From an uncultured Paracoccaceae bacterium (GTDB lineage Bacteria; Pseudomonadota; Alphaproteobacteria; Rhodobacterales; Rhodobacteraceae), in assembly GCA_937920555.1 (NCBI GenBank), contig CAKZTM010000047.1, forward strand, positions 1 to 64,000: 64,000 bases of DNA, read 5' to 3'. The notes below the pieces were generated by a model. It saw nothing but the letters and a program-made list of their open reading frames with translations, ran no database searches and was not told where the DNA came from. Position 1 is the stretch's first letter. Each line of letters begins with the position of its first letter. A program made the position numbers and the translations under genes. Of this stretch, positions 45,161-52,914 are shown in pieces.

Positions 45161-46702
45161 TCAGTTGCCCTCCAACAAAGGAAGCGGGGTCGGGCTGGTT
45201 AAAAGCCCCTCAGCGGCGGTGCGGGCGATATCGACCACGAACACGCCGTCAAAGCCGAAATAGATGCACGAAAGCGCTGCGATCCAAAGCGGGATCAGCA
45301 TGGGCAGAGGGGCCTCGCGGCGTGCGGCCCCTTCGGCGGGGGCAGTCAGGTAGAGGGTTTCAATCACACGCCACACATAGATGACGGCCAAAAGCGATGA
45401 GGCAACGATCAAGGCAGCGATTGGCCACCAGCCTTTCTCGAATGCCGCTTGGACCAGCACCCATTTGGATACAAAGCCAGCGGTGCCCGGCACGCCTATC
45501 AGGGAGAGCCCACCGATGACGATGGCAGCGGATGTCCATGGCATGGTCCGTCCGCGCCCTTCCAAGCGGTCGTAAAAGGAGGAGCCGGAATAAAACACAA
45601 GCGCGCCTACCCCCATGAAGAGTGCGGCCTTGGTGATGCCGTGGTTGAACAAATGACTGATCGTTGCTGTCAGACCCGTGGCTGAAATCAGGCCGATACC
45701 CAGCAGCATGTAGCCGATTTGAGCGATGGAAGAATAGGCCAGCATCCGTTTGAAATCACGTTGAAAAATCGCCACGAAGGAGGCGGCGAACATCGCGATC
45801 AGGCCAAAAGGCAGGATGATGAATTGCAGCGTATAGACGTCAAACAGGAAGTCCGGGCGGAACACGCCGAACATGAAGCGCAGCCACACATAGATGGCGA
45901 CTTTTGTGGCAGTGGCCGCAAGGAATGCGGTGATCGCGGAGGGGGCGAATGTATAGGCGTTGGGCAGCCAGTGGTGCAGCGGATAGATCGCTACTTTCAG
46001 ACCCATCCCTACGAGAATGAACGCGAATGCGGCGCGCACAGTGCGGTTATCGCCTTGCTCGGCAATTCGGGCGGCAATGTCGGCCATGTTGAGCGTGCCT
46101 GTGGCCATGTAGAGAAAGCCCAGGCCGATCACAAAGAACGTGGCCCCGATAGTGCCCATGATCAGGTAATCATAGGCCGCTGTCAGGGCGCGTTTGTCTC
46201 GGTAAGCCCCTTGGGCGACCAGCACGTATGTGGATAGTGACGAGATTTCCAGAAATACGAAGACGTTAAACGCGTCGCCTGTAATCAGCACGCCCAAAAG
46301 GCCCGTGAGGCACAACAGGAAGCACGAATACAGGAGTGTGTGGTTCCGCTCGGGCACTTCTTGTCCAATGCTGGCGCTGGCAAAGGGAAGTATCAGCGTG
46401 GCGATACCCGACACAAGAAAGAGCATGAATGCGTTAAGCGCATCGACCCGGTATTCGATCCCCAAAGGGGGCGCCCAGCCGCCGATCTCGTAAGAAATGT
46501 AGCTGCCGTCGGTGACTTGGACCAGAAGCAGGCAAGAGATTACGAAGGCTGCAAAGGAGGAAATGAACGCAATCCACCATGCGGCGTGCCTTTGTCCGAC
46601 AAGCACGCATAGGGGAGCTGCCAGAAGCGGGATGGCGACTTGGAGGATCGGCAATTGATCATGCAGCGTCAGGGCTGTGTGCTGAATTTCTGACGTGGCC
46701 AT
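45161..46702 (-). CDS. mnhD: Mrp/Mbh-type antiporter subunit D (first copy)
   Basis: 513 residues, about 14 membrane helices. The channel Glu in FVFLEISSLSTYVLVAQG and the Lys in GLKVAIYPLHHWLPNAYT are conserved, with FKRMLAYSSIAQIGYM downstream. It follows subunit C directly (TAATG, 1-base overlap), the usual C-D order of Mrp operons, so of the three D homologues this is the best equivalent of MrpD. Confidence 0.92.
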   Translation of the reverse strand: MATSEIQHTALTLHDQLPILQVAIPLLAAPLCVLVGQRHAAWWIAFISSFAAFVISCLLLVQVTDGSYISYEIGGWAPPLGIEYRVDALNAFMLFLVSGIATLILPFASASIGQEVPERNHTLLYSCFLLCLTGLLGVLITGDAFNVFVFLEISSLSTYVLVAQGAYRDKRALTAAYDYLIMGTIGATFFVIGLGFLYMATGTLNMADIAARIAEQGDNRTVRAAFAFILVGMGLKVAIYPLHHWLPNAYTFAPSAITAFLAATATKVAIYVWLRFMFGVFRPDFLFDVYTLQFIILPFGLIAMFAASFVAIFQRDFKRMLAYSSIAQIGYMLLGIGLISATGLTATISHLFNHGITKAALFMGVGALVFYSGSSFYDRLEGRGRTMPWTSAAIVIGGLSLIGVPGTAGFVSKWVLVQAAFEKGWWPIAALIVASSLLAVIYVWRVIETLYLTAPAEGAARREAPLPMLIPLWIAALSCIYFGFDGVFVVDIARTAAEGLLTSPTPLPLLEGN

Positions 46703-47124
46703 TATGCGCGACCACCCATAGCGCCGCCATGGCTTTGGTTTTCTGCGGTCACGATGTCCCGTTCTATGTGGAGGATATCCTCTTCCTCGATCGTGTCATA
46801 TTCCTCGCGGATGCGCACAACCAGCGCGAGACCCAGAGAGGTTGTGGCGATACCAACCACAATTGCGGTCAGGATCAGCACATGCGGGAGCGGGTTGGAA
46901 TAGACCACATTCGGGTCCACATTCATGTCTGTGGGGAAAATCGGCGCGGTGCCGCCTGCGATCTTGCCCATAGAGATGTAGAGCATGAATACGGCGGTTT
47001 GAAAGATATTGAGGCCCACGATTTTCTTGACCAGATTGCCACGGGCAACAACAATATAAAGGCCGGTCATCATGAGGACGCAAAACAGCCAATAGTTGAG
47101 ATGTCCGACGATAAATTCCCACAT
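46702..47124 (-). CDS. mnhC: Mrp/Mbh antiporter subunit C (NuoK-like)
   Basis: 140 residues with three membrane helices, homologous to NuoK: GLYIVVARGNLVKKIVGLNIFQTAVFMLYI contains the typical basic loop and the second helix, and DPNVVYSNPLPHVLILTAIVVGIATTSLGLAL the third. It links the proton-channel modules. Stops with a 1-base overlap on the mnhD start. Confidence 0.92.
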   Translation of the reverse strand: MWEFIVGHLNYWLFCVLMMTGLYIVVARGNLVKKIVGLNIFQTAVFMLYISMGKIAGGTAPIFPTDMNVDPNVVYSNPLPHVLILTAIVVGIATTSLGLALVVRIREEYDTIEEEDILHIERDIVTAENQSHGGAMGGRA

Positions 47125-47128
47125 GGCT

Positions 47129-47569
47129 CTACCACTCCTCGTCGGACATGCGCGGCGGACGGGCCGCGAATGCGTAATAGATTGCGATCATAACGCCGGT
47201 CACGGTGATGCCTACGCCCGCCTCTACCGCGAGAATGCCCCAATGTTGGCCATGCTCCGGATGGTGGGGCGTGAGGGAGCCGTAATTGAGGAACTCATAT
47301 CCTTGCAGCATGTTGACCACACCTGTGCCGCCATAGACCAGCACGCCCAAGGCGACCAGTTTATGGACCAGCCATGGGGGCAGAACCGCGTGGACTTTGC
47401 GCAGGCCAAAGACGATGCCGTAGATAATAAAAGCGACGGCCATGATGACGCCGGCCTGAAAACCGCCCCCGGGGGAGTAATCGCCGTGGAACTGCACATA
47501 AAGCGCGTAGAGGATCATCGTGGACACGAGCAGTTTGACGATGACGCGGAGGATTAGGTGATGGCGCAT
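47129..47569 (-). CDS. mnhB: Mrp/Mbh antiporter subunit B
   Basis: 146 residues with four membrane helices and the MnhB signature FHGDYSPGGGFQAGVIMAVAFI. In this family it sits between the MrpA C-terminal piece and subunit C, and so it does here, with a 1-base overlap (TAATG) with the preceding gene and a 4-base gap to the next. Confidence 0.92.
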   Translation of the reverse strand: MRHHLILRVIVKLLVSTMILYALYVQFHGDYSPGGGFQAGVIMAVAFIIYGIVFGLRKVHAVLPPWLVHKLVALGVLVYGGTGVVNMLQGYEFLNYGSLTPHHPEHGQHWGILAVEAGVGITVTGVMIAIYYAFAARPPRMSDEEW

Positions 47570-48099
47570 TAGGTGTCCTCCTCCTCGTCTGGGTCACGTC
47601 TGCGGCGTAAGCCACTGATAAGTAACAGAACGCCTATGCCTGCGGTGAAGACCACGGCGGTTTCACCCAGCGTATCGTAGCCCCGGTAGCTTGCGAGAAT
47701 GGCGGTGACCACATTGGGCACGCCGATCTCATGCTGTGAGTTTTCCAGATATTCGGGGCCCACATGGGTATGGACCGGCGCATTTGGATCGCCGAAATTG
47801 GGCATATCGAGCGTGCCGTAGATCAGGGCGGCTCCGGTCACGATACATGCGGCCAATGGGATTAGTGGCGACTGAGTCGATGGTTTCTCGACCCGGCTGG
47901 TCAGTGCGATGGTCCCGAGCATCAAAACGGTGGAGATACCAGCGCCCACGGCCGCCTCGGTAAAGGCCACGTCGACTGCGTCCATATTCACAAACAACAG
48001 CGCCGCCAGCAGCGAAAAGACGCCTGACAGCATCACAACGGCAAAAAGCCGGTCCATTTTGGCAATCGCAATGGCGGTTGCAACCAGCATGGTGAACAA
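47569..48099 (-). CDS. MrpA C-terminal-type subunit (DUF4040/MbhD plus MbhE)
   Basis: 176 residues. The N-terminal half (AIAKMDRLFAVVMLSGVFSLLAALLFVNMDAVDVAFTEAAVGAG) is the DUF4040/MbhD domain and the C-terminal half matches MbhE (YRGYDTLGETAVVFTAGIGVLLL). In standard Mrp operons both are the tail of MrpA; here they stand alone with no NuoL-like front half, as in archaeal Mbh hydrogenases. This is the main reason to call the operon Mbh-like. Confidence 0.88.
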   Translation of the reverse strand: MFTMLVATAIAIAKMDRLFAVVMLSGVFSLLAALLFVNMDAVDVAFTEAAVGAGISTVLMLGTIALTSRVEKPSTQSPLIPLAACIVTGAALIYGTLDMPNFGDPNAPVHTHVGPEYLENSQHEIGVPNVVTAILASYRGYDTLGETAVVFTAGIGVLLLISGLRRRRDPDEEEDT

Positions 48100-48119
48100 G
48101 GTTATGGTGACGAAGGTTT

Positions 48120-48488
48120 CTATGACTTTACCTCCGGCGCTGTCGGGCTTGGAACTGTCGGGCTTTCGAGTTCACTGACCAATCCATGTCCCTCTTTGGG
48201 GCGCAGCCCGGTGACAAGCGCCGCATTGGCGACTGCATGGGTTGCCGTGGGGCCCGTGATGAACAGGAAGATGGCAATAATGATCAGCTTGACTGTGATC
48301 AGTGTAAAGCCCGCTTGCAAGCACATGCCCAGCATCAAAAGCAGCATACCCGCGCTGTCGGTCACTGACACGGCGTGCAGGCGCGACCAAAAGTCAGGAA
48401 ATTTGACCGTGCCCCAAGCCCCAATGATCAAAAAGGCTGAGCCTGACAGGATGGCGAGCCAGCTGAGAATGTCCACGATCACGCTCAT
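48120..48488 (-). CDS. mnhG: Mrp/Mbh antiporter subunit G
   Basis: 122 residues with three membrane helices and the MnhG motif VKFPDFWSRLHAVSVTDSAGMLLL. The C-terminal tail is short and polar. It overlaps subunit F by 4 bases upstream and leaves 20 bases to the DUF4040 subunit. Confidence 0.92.
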   Translation of the reverse strand: MSVIVDILSWLAILSGSAFLIIGAWGTVKFPDFWSRLHAVSVTDSAGMLLLMLGMCLQAGFTLITVKLIIIAIFLFITGPTATHAVANAALVTGLRPKEGHGLVSELESPTVPSPTAPEVKS

Positions 48489-48772
48489 GATATGTCCCGC
48501 TCGATCTGCGGGATGTCGCCAATCGCGCGGTAGCGGAAGAATTTCAGAACCGCGATGGTGCCGACAAAGTTGATCAGCGCGTAGAGCAGGGCAATGTCGA
48601 GAAAGTCTGGGCGGCCAGACAAAAAGCCCATCACGCCAATAAAGAGCACCGTATGTGTGCCAAAGGAATTCACCGCCAGCACCCGGTCATAGAGGCTGGG
48701 GCCAGCGTAAAGTCGAAAGAGAACGAGCACCATGCCGATAAAAAGTGCGATGGCGGCGACTGCAAACATCAC
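48485..48772 (-). CDS. mnhF: Mrp/Mbh antiporter subunit F
   Basis: 95 residues with three membrane helices and the MnhF motif RLYAGPSLYDRVLAVNSFGTHTV followed by DFLDIALLYALINFVGTIAVLKF. Overlaps both E and G by 4 bases. Confidence 0.93.
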   Translation of the reverse strand: MMFAVAAIALFIGMVLVLFRLYAGPSLYDRVLAVNSFGTHTVLFIGVMGFLSGRPDFLDIALLYALINFVGTIAVLKFFRYRAIGDIPQIERDIS

Positions 48773-49245
48773 GCGCCTCCTTCTGTCGCGGTCACGCGCG
48801 CATCCATATCCGCCAAGGCTTCATGGTCACTTTCGCTGAAATCAACCGCGTGGACAAGGAAACGACCCGGTTCGGTCTCTACGGAAATTGTGCCCGGTGT
48901 GAGCGTAATTGAATTGGCAAAGATCACTTGCGCCAGATCTGTGCGCTGGGTGTAGGGCGTATAAAACAGATGCTGGTTCAAGGGCTTGCCGGAAACGATC
49001 AACTTGGTCACCGCCCAATTGGCTTTGGCGATTTCACCAAAGAGCCAGATATTATAGGTGAAGAATTTGAACGGGTTCAGGTTGATCTCAAGCTGGTCGC
49101 CATCCACGGCATCCATGCGGCGGACCATATAGACCGCAAATATCGCCGAGGCCGCCCCCAAACCTGTAACTAAGGTCTTATAGTAAAGACCCGACATAAG
49201 GAGCCACAGCGCAAAGAGGGCGATTGCTACTCCGATACTGCGCAC
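48769..49245 (-). CDS. mnhE: Mrp/Mbh antiporter subunit E
   Basis: 158 residues: two N-terminal membrane helices, then a cytoplasmic domain with ITLTPGTISVETEPGRFLVHAVDF, the MnhE signature. First gene of the operon; the 116-base gap to the divergent glycosylase-like gene must hold its promoter. The whole E-F-G-DUF4040-B-C-D-D-X-D run is tightly packed. Confidence 0.93.
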   Translation of the reverse strand: MRSIGVAIALFALWLLMSGLYYKTLVTGLGAASAIFAVYMVRRMDAVDGDQLEINLNPFKFFTYNIWLFGEIAKANWAVTKLIVSGKPLNQHLFYTPYTQRTDLAQVIFANSITLTPGTISVETEPGRFLVHAVDFSESDHEALADMDARVTATEGGA

Positions 49246-49361
49246 GTGATCCTCCGGTCATCCCCTTATTACAAAAATTAAGTTGCATATCGAGATTTGG
49301 GGTGCAAGCGGATTTGACGGAGCGACTTGTAAACTTGCTGTAAGATTTTCATGATGGGGTT

Positions 49362-49958
49362 ATGGATAAGGTTGGTGAGCTATCTTCAAAAATTTCGTCA
49401 TGCAGGCTTTGCGCTGAGCGATTTGCGGCGACTGAGACCGCCCATGACCCGCGGCCGGTCGCGTGGTTGTCGGATCAGGCTCCGATCTTGATCGCCGGCC
49501 AAGCCCCCGGTGCGCGGGTGCAAGCCTCTGGCATACCGTTTGATGATCCATCCGGGGACCGTTTGCGCGACTGGATGGGGGTGGATCGCGATGTATTTTA
49601 CGACCGGACAAAGATCGCGGTATTGCCGATGGCGTTCTGTTTTCCCGGCTACCGCAAAGGTTCTGATTTGCCACCACCGCCTATTTGTGCAGCAACTTGG
49701 CGGCAAGCGGCCTTGGACGCGATGGGGCAAGTGCAACTGACCTTATTGGTGGGGGGCTATGCGCAGAAGTGGCATCTGTCCGGTGCCGGCGCGGTTACAG
49801 ATGTTGTGCGCGACTGGCGTTCTGTCGGGCCTGCGGTTTTACCCTTGCCGCATCCGTCATGGCGTAATACCGCATGGCTGAAGAAACATCCGTGGTTTGA
49901 GGCTGACGTTTTGCCTTGGCTTCAAGACCGGGTTCGCGCGTTGATCGGTGAGACATGA
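49362..49958 (+). CDS. uracil-DNA glycosylase family protein
   Basis: 198 residues. It has the family's water-activating motif (AGQAPG-A, near residue 49) and the C-terminal LPHPSWRNTAWLKKHPWF motif that flips the base. The N-terminal CRLCAERF may relate to the cysteine cluster of family 4 enzymes, but only part of it is visible. Likely removes uracil or another damaged base from DNA, or is a catalytically changed relative. Overlaps the next gene by 4 bases. Confidence 0.83.
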   Translation: MDKVGELSSKISSCRLCAERFAATETAHDPRPVAWLSDQAPILIAGQAPGARVQASGIPFDDPSGDRLRDWMGVDRDVFYDRTKIAVLPMAFCFPGYRKGSDLPPPPICAATWRQAALDAMGQVQLTLLVGGYAQKWHLSGAGAVTDVVRDWRSVGPAVLPLPHPSWRNTAWLKKHPWFEADVLPWLQDRVRALIGET

Positions 49959-50731
49959 CACAGACACAACTTGATGCAGCTTACGGCGCCATGATGGCGG
50001 ACCCGGATAATGATAGCTTGCGATCTGCCTATTACGGGGTTCTGGCCGCAACAGAGGTTTTTGTACTTTTGGAGCGCGAAGCAACCCAGCGCATTGAGCC
50101 GCAACTGTTAGAGATGGACGGCATTCGTTACGCATTGATCTTCGACACGGATGCGCGGCTTGCCAGTTTTTGTGATGCGCCGACCCCATATGGTGCCATG
50201 TCTGGCCGTGCCTTGGTAGAGGCGATTGGCGGCGCGCGTCTTGGTCTTGCGGTCAATCCCGGTGTTGCGGAAGCCTCTATATTTGTACCGCCCGAGGCGG
50301 TGGAGTGGATGCGTGCGCGGGTTGGTGCGGATATCGAAGAGGGCGGGCAACGGATCGTGGCGCTGAACGCGCCCATGGTTGAAAGTGTCGAACTTCTAAA
50401 GGCAATTGATGCACGGCTGGCGGTATTCGCAGGTGAGGGTCGCAGCGCTTATCTGGTTGAGGCGCAATATGAGGCCGACACGGCGCATCTGATGGTTTTG
50501 GTTGGTGTGCCGGAGGCCGCACGGGCTTCCATCGCGGGCGGTTTGGCCGAGGCTTTGCGGTTTTTGGTTCCAGATATGGCGTTTGACACAATGTTTGTTG
50601 ATGCAGGTGCGGAGATCGTGGCTGCTGCCTCCAGGGTCGGGTTGCGCTTTGACATGGCCCCCGAAAAGGCAGTGCCTACTGCGCCACAAGCGCCCGGTTC
50701 TGACCCGGACAAGCCGCCCATTTTACACTAG
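49955..50731 (+). CDS. SseB-family protein
   Basis: 258 residues. The N-terminal 110 residues (LDAAYGAMMADPDNDSLRSAYYGVLAATEVFVLLE, then FDTDARLASF) resemble the SseB N-terminal domain, and a second, weaker domain follows. In Rhodobacterales a gene of this kind often follows a UDG-like gene, from memory. Cellular role unknown. Its TAG stop is the first three bases of repeat A copy 2, so the natural end may have been replaced. Confidence 0.78.
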   Translation: MTQTQLDAAYGAMMADPDNDSLRSAYYGVLAATEVFVLLEREATQRIEPQLLEMDGIRYALIFDTDARLASFCDAPTPYGAMSGRALVEAIGGARLGLAVNPGVAEASIFVPPEAVEWMRARVGADIEEGGQRIVALNAPMVESVELLKAIDARLAVFAGEGRSAYLVEAQYEADTAHLMVLVGVPEAARASIAGGLAEALRFLVPDMAFDTMFVDAGAEIVAAASRVGLRFDMAPEKAVPTAPQAPGSDPDKPPILH

Positions 50732-50836
50732 AGCGTTCCGCTTTAAGTCCGGCATCACCTATAGCTTTCTGAAAACAGAGATTTCAACGCGTTAGGTGAT
50801 GGTTAGGTCTCAAGTTAAAAGCAAAACGCTTTAGGT
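50729..50836. repeat. interspersed repeat A, copy 2
   Basis: TAGAGCGTTCCGCTTTAAG at the left is matched, inverted, by TTAAAAGCAAAACGCTTTA at the right (terminal inverted repeat), and CATCACCTA/TAGGTGATG form an inner 9-bp perfect stem. Its left TAG is the SseB-like stop codon and its right end abuts the convergent reductase stop codon. Longer than copy 1 (108 versus 76 bases). Confidence 0.8.
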
Positions 50837-51772
50837 TCAGTATCCTGATGTCCGGTCCACCAGATGCAGGAAAGGCTGGCCTTTTTGGGCGCGGATTATG
50901 TTTTCAACGATCACTTTTGCCGCCGTCTCGGCCCGCGTTTCAGCCGCAATGTGAGGTGTGACGGTGATGCCGGGATGGCTCCAAAATACGTGGCTTGAGG
51001 GCAGGGGTTCTTGTCGGAACACATCCAGCGTGGCGTGGGCTATCTGTCCGGTTTCCAGAGCCGCAACCAGATCATCATCGACTATCAGATGACCGCGCCC
51101 GGGATTGATCAGGCACGCGCCTTTTGGGAGCAGGGACAGGCGATGTGCATTCATAAGGTCGCGGGTCTGGTCCGTGAGCGGCAGCAATAGCACCAAGATT
51201 TCAGAAAGGCTCAGGATCTTGCCAAGGCCCTCTTCGCCGTCATGGCAGGTCAGTCCGGCCACCGATTTGGGAGTGCGGCTCCAGCCATGCACATCGAAGT
51301 TTAAGCGGGCGGCGGCTTGAGCGCAGGCCGCTCCCAATGCGCCTAAGCCTAGAACGCCGACTGTGCGGTTGCGCGCCAGCGGCGGGGCGGTTTTTGGCAT
51401 CCATGTTCCACTAGACTTTATGTGACGATCCAGTCCCAGATGATGGCGCAGCATATGGCCTGTTACATATTCAACCATGCCTTCGGTCAGCCCCGGATCG
51501 ACCATTCGGGTCAAAGGCACCGTTAAGGTCCGATTGTCCTGAATGCTCTCTACCCCTGCCCACATGGATAAAACCGCTTTGAGGTTGGTGTAGGGGCTGA
51601 AGTCTTGCAGAGGGCTTGCGGGGCTGTAGATCACAAAATCGACCGATTGGGGTGTGTCATAGGATCGGTGCACATTGGCAGTGATGCCTGCGGCGTGCAG
51701 CTCGGCGCGCAGCGGTCCTTCCCATTTTGTCCAAGCCTCATCGCGGTCGGAGAACAGGATATTTAGGGTCAT
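50837..51772 (-). CDS. ghrA: glyoxylate/hydroxypyruvate reductase A-like dehydrogenase
   Basis: 311 residues from the ATG at 51772 (4-base overlap with rodA). D-isomer-specific 2-hydroxyacid dehydrogenase: NAD motif GVLGLGALGAACAQAAARL, then LLLPLTDQTRDLMNA, the Arg-containing LINPGRGHLIVDDDLV and the final ITVTPHIAAET His. It reduces glyoxylate or hydroxypyruvate with NADPH. Its place at the end of the cell-shape operon is unexpected and may be incidental. Confidence 0.88.
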   Translation of the reverse strand: MTLNILFSDRDEAWTKWEGPLRAELHAAGITANVHRSYDTPQSVDFVIYSPASPLQDFSPYTNLKAVLSMWAGVESIQDNRTLTVPLTRMVDPGLTEGMVEYVTGHMLRHHLGLDRHIKSSGTWMPKTAPPLARNRTVGVLGLGALGAACAQAAARLNFDVHGWSRTPKSVAGLTCHDGEEGLGKILSLSEILVLLLPLTDQTRDLMNAHRLSLLPKGACLINPGRGHLIVDDDLVAALETGQIAHATLDVFRQEPLPSSHVFWSHPGITVTPHIAAETRAETAAKVIVENIIRAQKGQPFLHLVDRTSGY

Positions 51773-52914
51773 GAGGATCGCGGTCGGTGCACATGCGCCG
51801 ATTGCACCAGTCCAAACGCCCCCAAAAGCACGAGCATGGCTGAGCCGCCGTAAGAGACCAGTGGCAATGGCACGCCCACAACCGGGGCCAATCCCATGAC
51901 CATCGCCATGTTCACGGCAAAGAAGAAAAAGAATGTGGCAGTGATGCCGCCGGTGAGCAGTGCGCCGAACCGGTTCCGGTTGCCCAGCATGGATGACATG
52001 CAAAAAATGATGATCAGCGCGTAAAGCACCAAAAGCGCGCTAGAGCCGATAAAGCCGAATTCTTCTGCCAGCGTGGTGAAGATGAAGTCGGTGTGTTTTT
52101 CAGGCAGAAAGTTCAGGCGCGATTGGGTGCCTTCCATATAACCGCGCCCGTTTAGGCCGCCCGATCCAAGTGCGATCTTGGATTGTGTGATGTGGTAGCC
52201 CGCGCCAAGGGGGTCGATTGAGGGGTCGAGAAATGTCTCGATGCGTCGGTATTGGTAATCTTTCAACAGCTGGTATTCCGTGCCGCGCGAATAGATCACG
52301 GCGGCCACTGTGCCCACGCCCGCGACGCCCGCTGTGATGAAATACCACAGCGAAACACCGGCGAGAAACATCACCACCGCTGCGCCGCCGCCAAGCAAAA
52401 TGGCGGTTCCAAGGTCGGGTTGTTTGAGCACCAGCAAGACCGGGATGATTGTCAGGATCAAGGGGGCGGCCACCCATACCGGGTGTGAGACTTTCTTGGG
52501 GTCGAGCCAGTCGTAGTAAAGGGCCAGGGCCATCACCAAGGCGATTTTCATGACTTCCGAGGGTTGCAGGCGCATAAATCCAAGATCGATCCAGCGTTGT
52601 GCCCCCATCCCCGTGACGCCCACGAATTCCACTGCTACCAGCAATAGTAACGCGCTAATATAGGCAAAAGGTGAGACACCCCGCCAAAAATGCAACGGGA
52701 TCAGGCCGATGATAAACATGGCGACGATGCCGATGCCAAAGCGGATCATTTGCGGTCGCGCCCAGACCCCAATATTGCCGTCGGCCACAGAGTAGAGCAT
52801 CAAAAATCCGGCGCAGGCGACGGCTGTGAGCAGAATTGCCAGAGACCAGTTGATGTGCAGGATTTTGGAAATCCCGGTGGGGGCCGGTCGTGTGCCTTCG
52901 GACATCCAGGTCAT
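51769..52914 (-). CDS. rodA: rod-shape protein RodA, peptidoglycan glycosyltransferase
   Basis: 381 residues with about ten membrane helices of the SEDS family. The Trp-Asp region QRWIDLGFMRLQPSEVMKIALVMALALYYDW and ILLGGGAAVVMFLAGV are characteristic; the C-terminus includes VGVPLPLVSYGGSAML. It polymerises glycan strands during elongation together with the PBP2 encoded immediately upstream (4-base overlap). Confidence 0.95.
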   Translation of the reverse strand: MTWMSEGTRPAPTGISKILHINWSLAILLTAVACAGFLMLYSVADGNIGVWARPQMIRFGIGIVAMFIIGLIPLHFWRGVSPFAYISALLLLVAVEFVGVTGMGAQRWIDLGFMRLQPSEVMKIALVMALALYYDWLDPKKVSHPVWVAAPLILTIIPVLLVLKQPDLGTAILLGGGAAVVMFLAGVSLWYFITAGVAGVGTVAAVIYSRGTEYQLLKDYQYRRIETFLDPSIDPLGAGYHITQSKIALGSGGLNGRGYMEGTQSRLNFLPEKHTDFIFTTLAEEFGFIGSSALLVLYALIIIFCMSSMLGNRNRFGALLTGGITATFFFFFAVNMAMVMGLAPVVGVPLPLVSYGGSAMLVLLGAFGLVQSAHVHRPRSS

